A stretch of 64,000 nucleotides of DNA from Echinarachnius parma (Eukaryota > Echinodermata > Echinoidea > Clypeasteroida > Echinarachniidae): contig JBAMJV010008335.1 of the NCBI GenBank assembly GCA_037951105.1, positions 47,803 to 111,802 of the forward strand, given 5' to 3'. The notes beneath the pieces are model-generated. The model ran no database searches and was not told the origin of the DNA. It saw only the letters and a program-made list of their open reading frames with translations. Shown here in pieces: positions 9,706-21,821 of the stretch; within the stretch, counting starts at the first letter, position 1; each line of letters opens with the position of its first letter. The position numbers and the translations under genes are program-made.

Positions 9706-9815
9706 AAACAATATTTGCTGGTTTATTTAGTTCTAAACAATTATGGGGAGAACAATACTTCTTCATTTAGAGGTGAGTTATTTATTAACCATGAAATTAG
9801 TTACCCAAATTTAAG

Positions 9816-10150
9816 GATGCAACTGGGTCTTTAATTCCGTATGCGCCAAACGGTTAAGATTAACTTTTAAACCGACCTGTACTCATGGCCCTTTAACCAA
9901 GCAGCTCAAAGTCTCTCTCATCCATTATCGCATCCATAATGTCCTAATTGGTATTTCCTGTTAACTTGTATCTACCAGCTCCATCATACACACCAAGCAA
10001 AAGGGCTGAACTGCATCCATTTAAAGATGCAGTCCATTGCAGGTGCAGTCGATTTGAACCTTATGGTGATACACCTTGAACCTGCAACTTTTCACAAAGA
10101 ACATCAAACCTGCAGATTATCACACGGTTTTAACACTGGTTGTCATCTCA
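9816..10150 (+). repeat. Dispersed repeat, copy 1
   Basis: About 225 bp closely match 17157-17380 (GGGTCTTTAATTCCGTATG, CAAGCAGCTCAAAGTCTCTC, CCTGTTAACTTGTATCTACCA, TTTAAAGATGCA). Weaker likeness continues through GGTGCAG..TTGAACCTTA. It lies just upstream of the 2A gene, where its promoter or first exon might be. No open frame of interest. Confidence 0.8.
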
Positions 10151-10524
10151 TACACAGACACAATGCGTACACAAACACACACATACACATAGTAAACACA
10201 TGGGAAATTATTTGATCGCGTCTAAACTTGTTACGTTTTTTTGTTTTCAAAACAGGGGCATATTAAATACGAAATTCTAATTCGTTGCACTCTAATATGC
10301 ATTTTGGAGGTGAATTTGCAGACTGGTGGCATATGTTGGTTCACTTTGCTTTTCGTTTACTATAACTTCACGAGCTTTCAGCCTTACTTATGTCATGGTA
10401 CTATGGGAAAACATACAAAACACCGAAACACACAACCAGATTAGCACATAGTAACTTTTCTTTGGGTATTGTGGCCCCAACGGTTGTAGATAACATTCAT
10501 TTACCCTTCTTTGAAAACAGGACT
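10151..10524. other. Non-coding stretch upstream of the 2A gene
   Basis: AT-rich with a CACACACA patch near 10156-10190. I see no gene, repeat partner or clear promoter element. Confidence 0.4.
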
Positions 10525-11046
10525 TTAATACAAACTCCACGAAAATTACTTGGAGCTTCCTCGTTTTTCTTCTGCCGTGCTGTTTAGCTTATTGTAAGAG
10601 AAGATTAAAATAGGGTTCGATTTTTTCAAATGTCCCTTTTAGTATGAAGATAATTATCATTGAAAATCATCATCTCAAAACCGTTGCCCAAGGCTTTTGG
10701 TAAAAAGTTCAATTGCCGTAGCTGAACACGTCCGGCGCGCCACGTGATCGATGTACCCGACTGTTGAGCCGAGCGCGCGCAAATTCTGGACTGTACCGTC
10801 TCTATATACACGGGTGCGGATATCGCCAAACGAACGATTATTACTGCGACATATCTACGGCAGGCCATCAGTATTCGGTGATAAAATATGAACTCAATAT
10901 TCGTTTTTTTCACTCGGTAAACAGTGGTCGTTTTCTTTCAAACTTTCACAAATCTTTCAATTGTATTTTACAATGATATTGATATAGGATTCAAGTCTCA
11001 AATGTCATTGTGTGCAATATCTGACACTTTACAGGGATCACTTTAA
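10525..11046 (-). mobile_element. TTAA MITE, family D, copy A
   Basis: An inverted copy of 11605-12163. Shared words include ATTTTATCACCGAATACTGATGG (as complement), GATATTGATATAGGATT, GCAATATCTGACACTTTACA and GAAGATAATTATCATTGAAAA. The right end is clean (GACACTTTACAGGGATCACTTTAA). The left end is diverged (CTTTAATACAAACTCCACG), with about 40 bases not found in copy B. No coding capacity. Confidence 0.85.
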
Positions 11047-11164
11047 GCTCGCTGCTCTATCTTATATATTTTCGGAATCGAATCAGCATTGCATGTATAA
11101 ATGCGATGAATATATTGTTTACTCTGCATTTGTTTGCTAATAGATAAACCTGCTATCCTTCATA

Positions 11165-11300
11165 TACAAATGATAGTAAACAAATACGAAACTAAATCAA
11201 ATAGCGTGCGATGGTTACTGTAATCACACATCAAAGGTCAATATCAGACACTGGTCGACATCACCTGATCGGGTGGTACAGGATGCAATTTTATGGTTAT
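11165..11300 (+). repeat. Dispersed repeat shared with 63480-63605
   Basis: Both read ATAGTAAACAAATAC.AAA, then CGATGGTTAC or GGATGGTTGC, TCAAAGGTCAATA or TCAAGAGTCAATA, and CTGGT(C/T)GACATCACCTGATC, followed by GGTGGTA. Function unknown; probably an old mobile element. Confidence 0.7.
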
Positions 11301-11379
11301 GATTTGCTTTGTGACGTGTGCATTTAATTGTTTTGATGTTTGTTTTCTATCTATCATTCAATTGGTATGTGCCCCATAC

Positions 11380-11526
11380 CAAACATCTGCAAAAAAAAAC
11401 ACAAGACCAAATAACCAGTGTTTAGCTCCTGTTATAAGAATGATATTTCCAAACGTTTTGAACACAAATCACGACAAAATGTCGGGTAAATTTGTAACGG
11501 TAGATCCGATTTTCGCAAATGTGGTT
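11380..11526 (+). repeat. Fragment related to family F flank sequence
   Basis: AACACAAGACCAAATAACCA, GATATTTCCA, ACACAAATCAC, AATTT/TTCGGG words and AACGGTAGATCCGATTTTCG match 36220-36390 within family F copy 1. It ends where MITE family A copy 2 begins. Confidence 0.65.
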
Positions 11527-11604
11527 TTAAAGGGACAGGCCCTTTTTTGCGACCCAAATTTCAAAAGTTGCGAGGTTATTGTCTTATACGAAAGAAAATG
11601 TCAT

Positions 11605-12163
11605 TTAAAGTGATCCATGTAAAGTGTCAGATATTGCACAAAATTACATTTCAGACTTCAATCCTATATCAATATCATTGTAAAATACAATTAGAAGATT
11701 TGTGAAAGTTTGAAAGAAAACATCCACTGTTTACCTTTAGTCGAAAAACATATATTGAGTTCATATTTTATCACCGAATACTGATGGCCTGCCGTAGATT
11801 TGTTGCAGTAATAATCGTCCGTTTGACGAATTCCGCACACGTGTATACAGACGGTACAGAATTTGCGCGCGATCAGCCTAACGACCCGTCGTGACGGGTC
11901 GTTAGGCCGCCGAAGGCCGAAGGTTTCGGCTACTCCGCACGCCAGAGTTCGTTATCGCGTGGCGCGCCGCCGGCCGCGGCCGGGCGTGTACAACTACGAC
12001 AATTGTACGTTTATCCAAAAGCGTTAGCTAACACTTTTGAAATAATGATTTTCAATGATAATTATCTTCATACTGAAGGGACATTTGAAAAAATCTAACC
12101 CTATTTTATTCTTCTCTTACCGTAATTTTCGTGGAGTTAGACACTTTACATGGATATCTTTAA
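11605..12163 (+). mobile_element. TTAA MITE, family D, copy B, nested in family A copy 2
   Basis: Ends are TTAAAGTGATCCATGTAAAG and GACACTTTACATGGATATCTTTAA, complementary over about 17 bp. A GC-rich centre holds a hairpin with 14-bp arms at 11877-11906 (CCTAACGACCCGTC / GACGGGTCGTTAGG) that copy A lacks. The family A sequence resumes directly on the other side (CATTTAA...TTTAACAGC), so TTAA is the target duplication. Confidence 0.85.
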
Positions 12164-12475
12164 CAGCATGCCTGAACAAATTAGGGCTTGAAATCTCTTT
12201 TTCGTGGAGTTATAGACCTCAAACTAATACAACGACATCCAGCGTATAATTGTGCATTATACGTGTATTCACCCGGTGAGAAAGTTCGCACACAGATTCC
12301 ACGGAGTACCACGTTGCTGTGCGTGACCCCTACGTGACCTGCGCTAGCTACGTGACCCGCGCACAGATCAAACAACGGCATAAGCGAATACTAAACAAAA
12401 TAACCAAACCTCGCTTAAACTGACTACATGTAATTATATATTCTTCATTTTTAAGATCTTTTTCCGTGACATACC

Positions 12476-13021
12476 TTAAAGGGGTATTACAGTTTTGGTA
12501 AGGCTGAACTTTAGTAACCAAACCTGGACAGTAATATTATAAACTAATAGTTATAACTCCACCATGCTCGAAATGTATACAAAATTACAAACGACTAAGT
12601 AAAAAGCCCGTTATCATTAAAAAGAGCCATTACAACACAAGAGGGCGCTTTCTAAAAAGGCATCGGTGTCAAGCATTTTTCATACAAAATAATGCATGTG
12701 ATGTTTTATTGAAATAATTAATAAATAGAGAGATCATCAATAACTATTTAAAAAACGCTTTTGAACATTTTTGAAAAAGTGCAAGCATTTTTTTTAATTT
12801 TTAATTTTTATTTTTAACTAATTATTTGGGCCCCAAATAATTATAGGTTCAAATATATTTATTGATATTTCAGCCATTTCTGGGTCGATTTTGAACAAAT
12901 AAAGCTTATTCTGCCATTAAAATTGCATGTTCTCTCAAATTCGACACTCAGTTTTTCATTACCTCACAAAAAAATTGTGATGTGCAGCGCCCTCTCTACC
13001 AAAACCAAACTACCCCTTTAA
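12476..13021 (-). mobile_element. M1 MITE, full copy, nested in family A copy 2
   Basis: Runs TTAAAGGGGTATTACAGTTT to AACTACCCCTTTAA (546 bp) with the internal marks shared by all M1 copies: GAGGGCGCTTTC, AATAGAGAGATCATC, GGGCCCCAAATAAT, ATTCGACACTCAG. The host element is interrupted at TTAA and resumes after it (CCTTAA..TTAACC). Confidence 0.88.
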
Positions 13022-13244
13022 CCAATGTCGGCTTCACAATACCTTTACAAGAATAAATACAATATTGTTGTAATATTATGCTAAATCAGTTAGACTCCTT
13101 TGTTGTCCGATATATAGTTTGATGGAGACGCATTCGTTTTTCATTCGTATAATCCAAATTATTAATATTTTTTTTGGTGTTACTTTCATTCCCATCCGTC
13201 AACTGGAAACTGTTCAGACGATTTGTAAAAGGGGGACAGTCCCT

Positions 13245-15159
13245 TTAAAGGTATGGTGACAAGAAAATCAGCTGAAAATGGCTTTTTAGCCCTTCAGAAA
13301 GCCACTTACATGTAGATTTCGAATAAAACAACTGTTTTGCACTTGGAAAATTATTTATAAATGATATGAGGACCTGAAAATTTACTTTGAAAGTGCCCCC
13401 CAAAAAAATTGAGTTCGGGCGAAGAAAAATGACGTCATAGTTGTGACGTCATCTGCAGGCAATCACAGGATCCCCGATACTCTAATTGTCATAGACGTAC
13501 ACGCTGAGCGCATCTAATCACATTGACAGAGAGATATTATTTCGATTTTTTAAAATATCTACGTACATTTGTTTGAGTTTATAATTATGGAGGATCCACA
13601 CCCAGATGCATCTGAGTCTAACAGTGAGCGTGAATTAGACGAAAGATCTGGATCAGAGTCAGAATCGAGTTTTGAATTGACAGTTCCTGAAGATAAAATT
13701 CCAAATTGTGCGTCGGCAGCCAAAATGGAATGGAAGTGATAGAGGTGCAACCGAACAGATTTGTTGAGCGTGGCTGAGCAAATTCATGACAATTTCCCCA
13801 TAATTGCAGACACCATTATTATAATTCTTATTTCATTATTTGTCTCCACAAATACAACAAATATAATTGCCAAATAAAGGCGCATACTCGCTCTAAAATC
13901 GCTTCGAGGAAGTCTCCGATATGATTATAGCAATCGTATACCCAGCCCCCTCGCAGACAGGCATTCCGGCCATCAGCACGCACGAGCGCTGCGGCTAGCC
14001 CAGGCCTAGCCTAACCATAATAAGTGGGGGCTTCATCCGATCACGTCTCAAAACATATTGGTGTACAAAAATGCGGTGTTTCGCACTCAAATTCATCTTT
14101 TTATGCGGCAATAAAATGACAAGCATCATTGCTTTGATGGATCTTTTTAACAATATTTACGGAAATATATTTACAGAACATTCAGAATTACCTCAGTTTT
14201 GAGCAAAATATTACTTTTCCCCGAAGTAAACAAATCCCAAACTCAAGTCGTTGGCGAGCGTGCGGGAGGTTGAACATAGTCAATCAATTTCTGGGCATCG
14301 ATATCATACACGTAGTCTACGCCGTTTGCAAATTAACAACAAAACTACAAAAGAGCGCTAAGTTCAGTTAATTTATTGTTTTTTTTTTCTCTGTCGGCAT
14401 TAGAAGACAGAGAAAAAAACAATAAACATTGTCAAAGAGGCCACGAAAGTGATAGATTTGTCCATCTAAGGTAATCGTTCTTGTATTTGTTTGAAAAGCC
14501 ATGCAAACATGTAAGTAAATTAAGAAATAGTCTAGAATAGGTGCGATCGTAATAATCTTGCATTTTCGTTACTTTTCAGAACTTGTAATAGTATACATAG
14601 GTAGTTGGCGCGGCAGCTAGCACGCGAGAGCATAACCTGTCTTGCCGCGCGGCCCCCCGAAACTCTGGCAGACCTGCACACACTCGCTAGGTCCTTCCCA
14701 GTCGGCCCTCGTTAATTTAACCTTTGAGTTCTAAATCCGCCTCATACGTGGATCCTTATGGAAAACGGTGCAGGCTAATACTTTCCTTAGATGTGTTGCT
14801 GCATCTTGCTAAAATTCATTCCTGAGGCAATTTCAGTTAATCCTCAATTTTCAAGCAAATACGAGTTTGTATTACTAGCAAGTCAACGTGTTTGCATTGA
14901 ACCACGTTGTAAACAATTCTCGCTCTTCCGTGTTATTGCCTGCCGGTGACGTCATGACTCATGAGCTCATCGCTCCGCTAAAATTACTTTTTTAGGAGTA
15001 TGGAACGCCGACGCGAAAAAGAGCCAAAAATTTGCATGAAATTTTCCTTTTTTGCCCAACTTAAGGATTTAAAAAAAGAAAAGAATGTGGTATATCAATG
15101 AAGGCACATATTCAAAGCTATAAAGCTGAATCAAAGCCGGGATTGCGCCCCTCCTTTAA
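13245..15159 (+). mobile_element. TTAA element, family E, copy 1 (1.9 kb)
   Basis: Starts TTAAAGGTATGGTGACAAGA, sharing its TTAA with the end of family A copy 2, and ends AGCCGGGATTGCGCCCCTCCTTTAA. Both ends match the inverted copy at 42807-43516, as do inner words (CAATCACAG..GACGTCAT, TGACGTCAT, GGTATATCAAT.AAGGCACATAT, GCAAGTCAACGTG). No reliable open frame is visible in the longer copy. Confidence 0.75.
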
Positions 15160-15599
15160 AGGGCGCACATAACCCGACATAAACAAGTCACGACGCGGCA
15201 AAGCAACATCTTCACGCGTTTTAGAAAATCATGAGCCTCATTAGGACTAAGAGTCTGAAACCACGTATTGTGTACTTTCTATAACTTGAACATTTGTGGC
15301 GTAGCGTGGTCGTATTGATTGGTAGTAGGGGCACGCAAACGTATTGGGGTCACACATTATGTATTTATTTGTGTTTTCTAAAAAAATGTCCCCTTACATT
15401 TTATTTGTTAATGTTAATTTTGGGCCCCCCGCCAGTCCTCCTCCGTCGAAATTGCGTTCTGGATCATCCAGGACATTATATCATTGGTGACTAGTTTTTA
15501 CTATTACTGAACTGACAAGCGGCCGTTCATTCAATTTCCTAAGCAGGACTAGAGAGATTAACTGGACAATGAAGGTAAACAATCGGAGACTAAAATTAT

Positions 15600-15690
15600 G
15601 TCACTGATGATAATAATTTATAATAATAATAAAAAATAAATAAAAAAATAATAGTAATAATAATAATAATGATACTAATATCCCAGATTT
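15600..15690. repeat. AT-rich (TAA)n-type microsatellite
   Basis: TAATAATAATAAAAAATAAATAA then (TAA)n and AATAATAATGATACT words form an imperfect trinucleotide array. Confidence 0.75.
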
Positions 15691-15904
15691 ATTTAGCGCG
15701 ATTAATATCATATTTAAGCGCTTTACACTTATATTTCCCCCCGTTCATCGGATACATTCTGAAATCAATCTAGCACACAAAGTGCACGTTTTCCACTGCC
15801 TGGTGAACATTTGTTGGCGCACACAATGCTAAGGAACTACAATCCATCCTTCCGGATACCCATTTATACATCTTTTATGTGAATAAATTTTCTTGCTGAA
15901 GGAA

Positions 15905-15990
15905 ACATGCGATGGGCATACTCTGGGTTCGAACTGGGGACATCACGATTGAAAGTCAAGCACTCTACCAATCTTGCAACAGCTCGTCCA
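15905..15990 (-). repeat. tRNA-like segment (decayed tRNA gene or SINE head)
   Basis: Read on the minus strand it has TTGGTAGAGTGC (A-box-like), then GCTTGACTTTCAATCGTGATG in the anticodon-arm position and CCAGTTCGAACCC (close to the B-box GGTTCGANNCC). The acceptor and anticodon stems do not pair convincingly, so a decayed tRNA or tRNA-derived SINE is more likely than a working tRNA. Confidence 0.4.
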
Positions 15991-16904
15991 AAATAATACG
16001 GGCATGATGTGTTTTGCCTTTACAAACCTGGACCAGTACATTATTGATATTCGCATAGAATTAACCAATAGACCTCGAGAACATATAATATGTCAGTAGA
16101 TTCTATAACATTGGTATAATACCAAAGTTATTAATTTGGGGTTATTCCGTTCAACCACAAAGTGGTTTAGCTTGATCATTTATCTTCAACGTAAATACGG
16201 CAAAATTGAAGTGATAACGTAATCGTGGTATAAATCTAGCGAATACATATAAGTGAATCAAATAATATTTCATGATTTGTTGTCCGTTGCCCGTTTTAAT
16301 ATAAACAAGTTATGATACTACCGACACGACCATACACAATTACAAGAGGAGCATAAACCTTACAGAGGGGGAGGGGTGGTCCATAACTTTATATACGTTA
16401 TATTTCTAATTGCGTTACACACATGTACGTATCTGTGTGTCCAATGTGTATGTGTTTGTCCTATCAAAGAACAAGTTAAATCGGCAGTCTCCCTTACGCC
16501 CAACAAGCATCGACAATGAAATGATATATTATTGAGCTTGAAATCGTTAATGCCTATTATATCTTGCGACTTCCAAAGAATGAAACATATCAATAAAATG
16601 AAATATAACTCTGTAATGAGTAGTGCATATGATTAAAAAGCGCCCATACACACTCAAAATATACGCCCCTTAACAAGTATCCGATTTCGGATACTTTGAT
16701 CGTCCAAGGTATCCCAACCCCAACATGTCACTTGATTTGTTTTACTGGGAACACATTCTTCTATTTATACCAACAAATATCACATAACATTCAAAATAAT
16801 TTTCCAATTAAATACTAGAACAGCTTCTGCAACTGCATATTTCTTTTGAATGCTATATAATATTTGTTGGTAAATACGATGTACTGTATGAAAATGAAGC
16901 AATT

Positions 16905-17152
16905 AGTTTGTTGCATAAAAAAGTATTTTTATTTGTTTTCTAAATCATCGAATACATTTTGGGCCCAAATTTATTACGATCGGATATATTTATTGATATT
17001 TAAGCCACTTCTGAACCGATTTTGACCAAATAAAGTTTATTCTGCCCATAAAGTTGCAATGTTATTTTCAAATTCGACACTCAGTTTTTCATTACCTCAC
17101 AACAAATTGTGTTGTGCAGCGCCCTCTCTACCAAAACTGAACTACCCCTTTA
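16905..17152 (-). mobile_element. M1 MITE, right-hand fragment
   Basis: Matches the terminal half of M1 (GGGCCCAAATTTATTACGATC, AAATAAAGTTTATTCTGCC, AATTCGACACTCAG, GCAGCGCCCTCTCTACCAAA) and ends ACTACCCCTTTAA. The other half is missing. Confidence 0.8.
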
Positions 17153-17156
17153 AGGG

Positions 17157-17460
17157 AGCAATTGGGTCTCTTTAATTCCGTATGCACCAAATAGTTAAGA
17201 TTTAACTTTAAACATCCCTGTCCTCATGGCCCTGTATCCAAGCAGCTCAAAGTCTCTCTCATCGGTTATCGCATCCATTATATCCTAATTGTCCTTTCCT
17301 GTTAACTTGTATCTACCATGCAGTTTCATAATACACACCAAGAAAAGGGCGTATCCGTTTAAAGATGCATTATATTGTTACTCTGGGCGCACGTTTACAG
17401 TGTATCTTTCGGCAAAGTGCTGGTGCAGAGTTGAACCTTAAAGTGTATATTCATAGAAAA
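17157..17460 (+). repeat. Dispersed repeat, copy 2 (partner of 9816-10150)
   Basis: About 225 bp closely match 9816-10040. It abuts the M1 fragment. Likeness fades after 17440. Confidence 0.8.
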
Positions 17461-18159
17461 CTGACAGTAGGGCTCGACTCGCCTCATTGGCCTTTAAACT
17501 TCGGAAGGAGAAGCATCTGATGACGAGGATCAAAGTCATGGGAACGAAAGTGGTTCTCCAATCTAGAGAGAGAAGCACATCAGCCAGCAACGTGATTAAG
17601 CAGTGGTCGACATGGAATAAAGGTGACTAGAAATAATAACTGAAACAATACATACTCTTCCTGTACTTTTTATTAAGTACTCAAACAAACTCAATATTAT
17701 CATCTCATACAAACTCTAGAAAGGACAAATTTCTCGCAAAGGGCGATGTTTTTTCTCTTTTTTTGTTCTCTTCTTTTTCTCAAAACAAAAAATCTGATTT
17801 ATTGACTGTATACTATGGTAACCTATTCTGAGGCGTATAACGAAAGTACAAAGATAGGAGAGAAATTTATAATATACAGGTTAAACAAACATACTAATGC
17901 AACTGACATATAAGCTTTACTCTTAAAAAAAAACTGTCAGGAAAGTTCTGTTTTAAATTCTACATGTAGCCTATTCCCTACGTCTGCGGCGAAGATTGCC
18001 CTATCTATATAATACACTTAGTTCAGGGCCTTCTGATAATACTTTCTTTGGAGAGCGGAGGTTTTGCCTACTTAACCAACTTATTGAAATAACAAATACT
18101 TTTGTATATGGTTGTAAATGACTAAATTTAATGAGAACACACTTCTTTGATATTGGTTG
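17461..18159. other. Non-coding stretch with one small open frame
   Basis: At 17463-17630 one plus-strand frame reads AFKLRKEKHLMTRIKVMG, then VVLQSRERSTSASN and WSTWNKG before a possible donor (AAAG|GTGACT). It is about 50 codons, without a recognised domain, and may be chance. The rest is AT-rich without signal. Confidence 0.3.
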
Positions 18160-18533
18160 TTAAAGGGACTTAGTAACATTGTCCAGATACTCAAATTCCA
18201 ATTGGAATTCTAGCTCCCTAGTTCCCTCATACCTTGTTGTATTCGTATTAACAATTCAAGCATGGAACAGGTTTGGGTTTTTCAAATTTCCCTTTAGTTA
18301 AAAAGATATTTACGATTGTGGTGTTCAGATATGAAATAATCCACTGGATCGCCGAAACCGTGTACAAAGTGAGTGCAATGAGTAACTGAATATCACTTTG
18401 CAGTTTTGATCATACTCGGCCATGTAACGTCCATTTAATTTAAAATGTTCACACAACACATATCTAATAAAAACATTGTAGCAACCATTCGTCACTTTTT
18501 GCACATCTCAACAAAGTTACTAGATCCCTTTAA
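18160..18533 (+). mobile_element. TTAA MITE, family B, copy 2
   Basis: Runs TTAAAGGGACTTAGTAACAT to GTTACTAGATCCCTTTAA, 374 bp, with ends complementary over about 18 bp (allowing mismatches). It lacks the 81-bp duplication seen in the copy at 2032. Confidence 0.85.
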
Positions 18534-19429
18534 AAACTGGTTGTTAATCTCAAAACAAAAACGTGGCCATTAAACTACATACTATTTTGAATTTATTTTG
18601 TATGAAAATCATTATGACAATCAGTATAATTATTTTCAAAATGAGGCGTTTGAAGTTGTGTGCGCGAACTTCGATGCTCCCATCATATAATTACTCCCCT
18701 GGTTTAAAGATTCGCCTGTGCAATTAACAGTATTAATTCTTTGTATGTGGGTGCCTGTGTTAATGTATTGCATTTCAGTGCATCATAATTATAAGGAATG
18801 TGTGTTTCAGTTAACACGTTGGCTATATGAAGCGTGCATCTGCCTAATATAATACTGTGTAAAACAATTGAAGTGTGAAAGTTTCTCATCAGTATTAATG
18901 ATGTATTTCTTTATATTTTGTACAATACTGCCATTAACCCTAGCATGGCACTTAGCACAAAAGATTTCTGTGTTTTTTTATTGTATGTTTAAACTCATTC
19001 AATAATTTGATAATTTAGTGGTGAAATTAATATTGAAATACAAAACATTACGTCCCTTTTAAGGAGTTTATTATTTGTTCAACCAAAACGTATAATAAAA
19101 CATGTTATTTTAACATGTATCATTTCAAGAAGTAACTGCTAAAATAATCACTTTGGCCTGAATTATCTAGTGACACAACCTACGTCCAGGTTAAGATTAC
19201 TCTCAGGACCACCATTACCGGTAACTGGTTAAACCATTTCACACCTGTGTGGAATTTGACTACGTGTGATTGTAAATGCAATTTGATTTCTCTATTGGCA
19301 TACAAACAATGGTTTTATTTACATTCAAGTCAAATGGTTCAGCCGCTCATATTGTAATATTTTGTCTTCTTGATCTAGGTTAACAACCCTTACTAGAGGA
19401 TCAAAGGACATACTAATACTGGTGACCGG
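18534..19429. other. Non-coding stretch
   Basis: AT-rich, no gene or repeat partner found. TTACCGGTAACTGGTTAAACC near 19216 and GGTGACCGGTTAAAG at 19421 are similar short words of unknown meaning. Confidence 0.4.
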
Positions 19430-19996
19430 TTAAAGGGATAGTTGAGTTTTGGTATAGAGGGCGCTACACAAAACATTTTGTTTGTGAGATAATGAAAAAC
19501 TGAGTGTCAAATTCGAGAGAGCGTACAATTTTAATGAAAAAATAAACTTTATTTGATCAAAATCGTTCAGAAATTGCTGAAATATCCATAATCATTTGTA
19601 ATAAATGTGGGGCCCCACAATTATTCAATAATTTTGAACCAGCCGTTAACATTTTTTTTAAATGCTTCCACTTTTTCAAAATTTACAAAAAAAGGTTTTC
19701 AAATAGTTGTTGATTATCTCTCTATTTAATTATGATATTAACAAAACATCACATCCACAATATTTTATTTTAAATGGTTGAAACTGATGAGTGTTTAGAG
19801 AGCGCCCTCTTAAGTTTTAATGGCTCTTTTTGAATGATAACAGGCTTTTCACTTAGTCATTTGTAATTTTGTATTCCTTTTGATCATGGTGGAGTCATAA
19901 CTATTAGTTTGTAATGTAATTATGCAGGTATTGGTTACTAAAATTCAGTTTGACCAAAACTGCACTCTCTTTACCAGAACTCAAATATCCCTTTAA
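19430..19996 (+). mobile_element. M1 MITE, full copy
   Basis: Runs TTAAAGGGATAGTTGAGTTT to ACTCAAATATCCCTTTAA, 567 bp, with GAGGGCGCTACAC, AACTGAGTGTCAAATTCGAG, GTGGGGCCCCACAATTATTC and AGAGCGCCCTCTTAAG. It is the reference for orientation here: plus starts with the GAGGGCGC end. Confidence 0.9.
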
Positions 19997-21339
19997 ACTA
20001 TTTAACTTGGATGCCAAGACCGCCTTTGTATGGCTGCCAATAAGTGGAGAGAGTTACATTGATAACACTTAGTTTTAAGCGCACATAGATTATTATTCCA
20101 TATGTGTGCAATTGTTTACCAATAATAAGTAATGTAGGACATTTGTTGTTATTCCAGCTGTTTTTGTACCGATTTTGATAAAATACGGTCAATTCTGGTC
20201 ATAACATGTTTATTTTTTTTTGGATAATTCCACTTTCCATACAAATTGAGTTAACGATATTTCTACATTTATAAGCTACGAGGCTATCTAGGAATCCACA
20301 TTTGTTTTGACAAATTACTCAGACACTTTAAATCAAAATATAGAAAGTTCAATTGTCATATTCCCATAGGCACGTGTACAAAGTTGGGCAAAGAAACCTG
20401 TTTTCCTCGAAAGTTGAAACAGTTGATATAGCCCCTTTTAGAAATAAGCTCTTCAATTATTTATTGACTATTTTCGCCTTTCCCTTCTCATGATTGTAAT
20501 CTTCTCATAATTCAGCATCGTCTCCTAGTTATTTAAAATATATTTTGTCCATAAAATGTACAAAAGCAAAACACAAGGCTTTGTCACTAATTTAAAGAGT
20601 TCTTGTTGTAATTTTTTCTCGAAAATTGAAATATAAAAAACTACATATATTTGCATATTGCAAGGAACAAAACTTGTCGTCAGAAGTCCCTGGCTGTGTC
20701 GCTCTCATTCCTCTCTCTGCATCGCCTCAACACGGACTCGTGGTAATCCTGAGCAGTGAGCTAGTCAGTTTAGATTACAAACTGATGTGTTATTCAAATT
20801 CCAGGATCGAGGTCATTTCTGTGTACGAGGAGCGATGCCACGATCGATAGTGATAGATCCTTTTAGTGGTGGCAGGACCCGGCCCTGCGATGCAAAATGT
20901 TGTGCTCCAAACGGGTCAATTTAAATCGGAAGCAAACTAGGACACTGATTAATCGCTATTATCAATCGCTTGTTCATAAAACGGAATTAACAATCAGCTG
21001 ATGGACGATGTTTCTAGCAACTGAAGTATGAAAATAATTTGATATTTCCAATATATTTATCACACCAAGAACATGCGGAAAGAACTGCAAATATGGCACT
21101 ATTATCACATAGCCGTGGAACAAGCTAACGGCATTCGTTACTATTAACCACATGCACCCGCCAGAGCCCGCCGAAAGTGCATCCATCCATGTCATTCACA
21201 ATCAAGTCCAGTGCCCACGCAACGCGTCACCAGGCTCCCGGATGTTTGGGAATCCCCTTTAATGACGTATCTGCCTTATTATGCGTGTGACCTAGATGAT
21301 GATAAACACTTATCTCTTGATTGTAATAATTATATAGTG
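19997..21339. other. Non-coding stretch with a piece of the 39.7-kb repeat
   Basis: 20285-20460 resembles 39770-39935 (ATCTAG(G/A)AATCCACATTTGT, ATTCCCATA, AAAGTTGAA, TTT.GAA(A/C)TAAGCTCTTC), making a third partial copy of that segment. A weak open frame at 20626-20850 has no recognised domain and I leave it uncalled. Elsewhere no signal. Confidence 0.5.
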
Positions 21340-21344
21340 TATGT

Positions 21345-21560
21345 TAATGCCTACATCATCATCACCATCATCATCATCATCATCACGATCACTAACACCG
21401 GCGTCATCATAGTTGTGTAAGCACTCAGCATAATCACCAACATCCTCATACTCCCGATCATGATTTTCATTTTCAACATCAATATTATCATCGTCATCAT
21501 CACTGTAACAATCACTGATGTCATCACATCACTGCTGTATAATCATATTCAAAAGCACTA
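21345..21560. repeat. (ATC)n microsatellite
   Basis: Imperfect CATCATCAC units from about 21353 to 21540, densest at 21355-21390. The protein reading through it is an artefact of the repeat. Confidence 0.85.
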
Positions 21561-21821
21561 TCATCTCCTGAAAATGGTCAACCTCACCATGATGGGATTG
21601 ATGGGATATACGTGACGGCGTTCTGACGTACATTTTATGCGCTCCGTGACTATATATGTTTTAACCTAAAAAATTGCTTTTCTGCACCCTGATTACGGTC
21701 TCAACCTGGGCAAAAGACATTTCTATCACAAGTATACTATCTCGATTGTATATTTTTTGTGAGATTTCCAGACAAATTGGCATTTTAAGAGCAACAAATT
21801 TGGACCAAATGCTATAACACT

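Larger units (their letters stand above)
11527..13248 (-). mobile_element. TTAA MITE, family A, copy 2, carrying two nested MITEs
   Basis: It is the reverse complement of 923-1550, in three pieces. The first is 11527-11604 (TTTCAAAAGTTGCGAGGTTATT). The second is 12164-12475 (GCCTGAACAAATTAGG, CGTGGAGTTATAGA, ACTGACTACATGTAATT). The third is 13022-13248, ending ACAATTTG-like CAGACGATTTGTAAAA, GGACAGTCCCTTTAA. Each break is filled by another TTAA element (11605-12163 and 12476-13021). Confidence 0.85.
15160..16904. other. Long non-coding stretch
   Basis: No gene supported. It contains an AT microsatellite (15600-15690), a tRNA-like B-box segment (15905-15990), a GAGGGGGAGGGGTGGTCCA patch at 16364-16382 and CCCCGCCAGTCCTCC at 15425. 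I see no repeat partners elsewhere in the window except the M1 MITE that follows. Confidence 0.5.

Noticed and set aside
9493..9834. Plus-strand 113-codon frame
   Set aside because: Antisense to the start of exon 1 and its leader; no recognised domain.
15905..15990. Functional tRNA gene
   Set aside because: B-box-like but the acceptor and anticodon stems do not pair, so kept only as a tRNA-like repeat.
21211..21420. Ile-rich frame
   Set aside because: Caused by the (ATC)n microsatellite.
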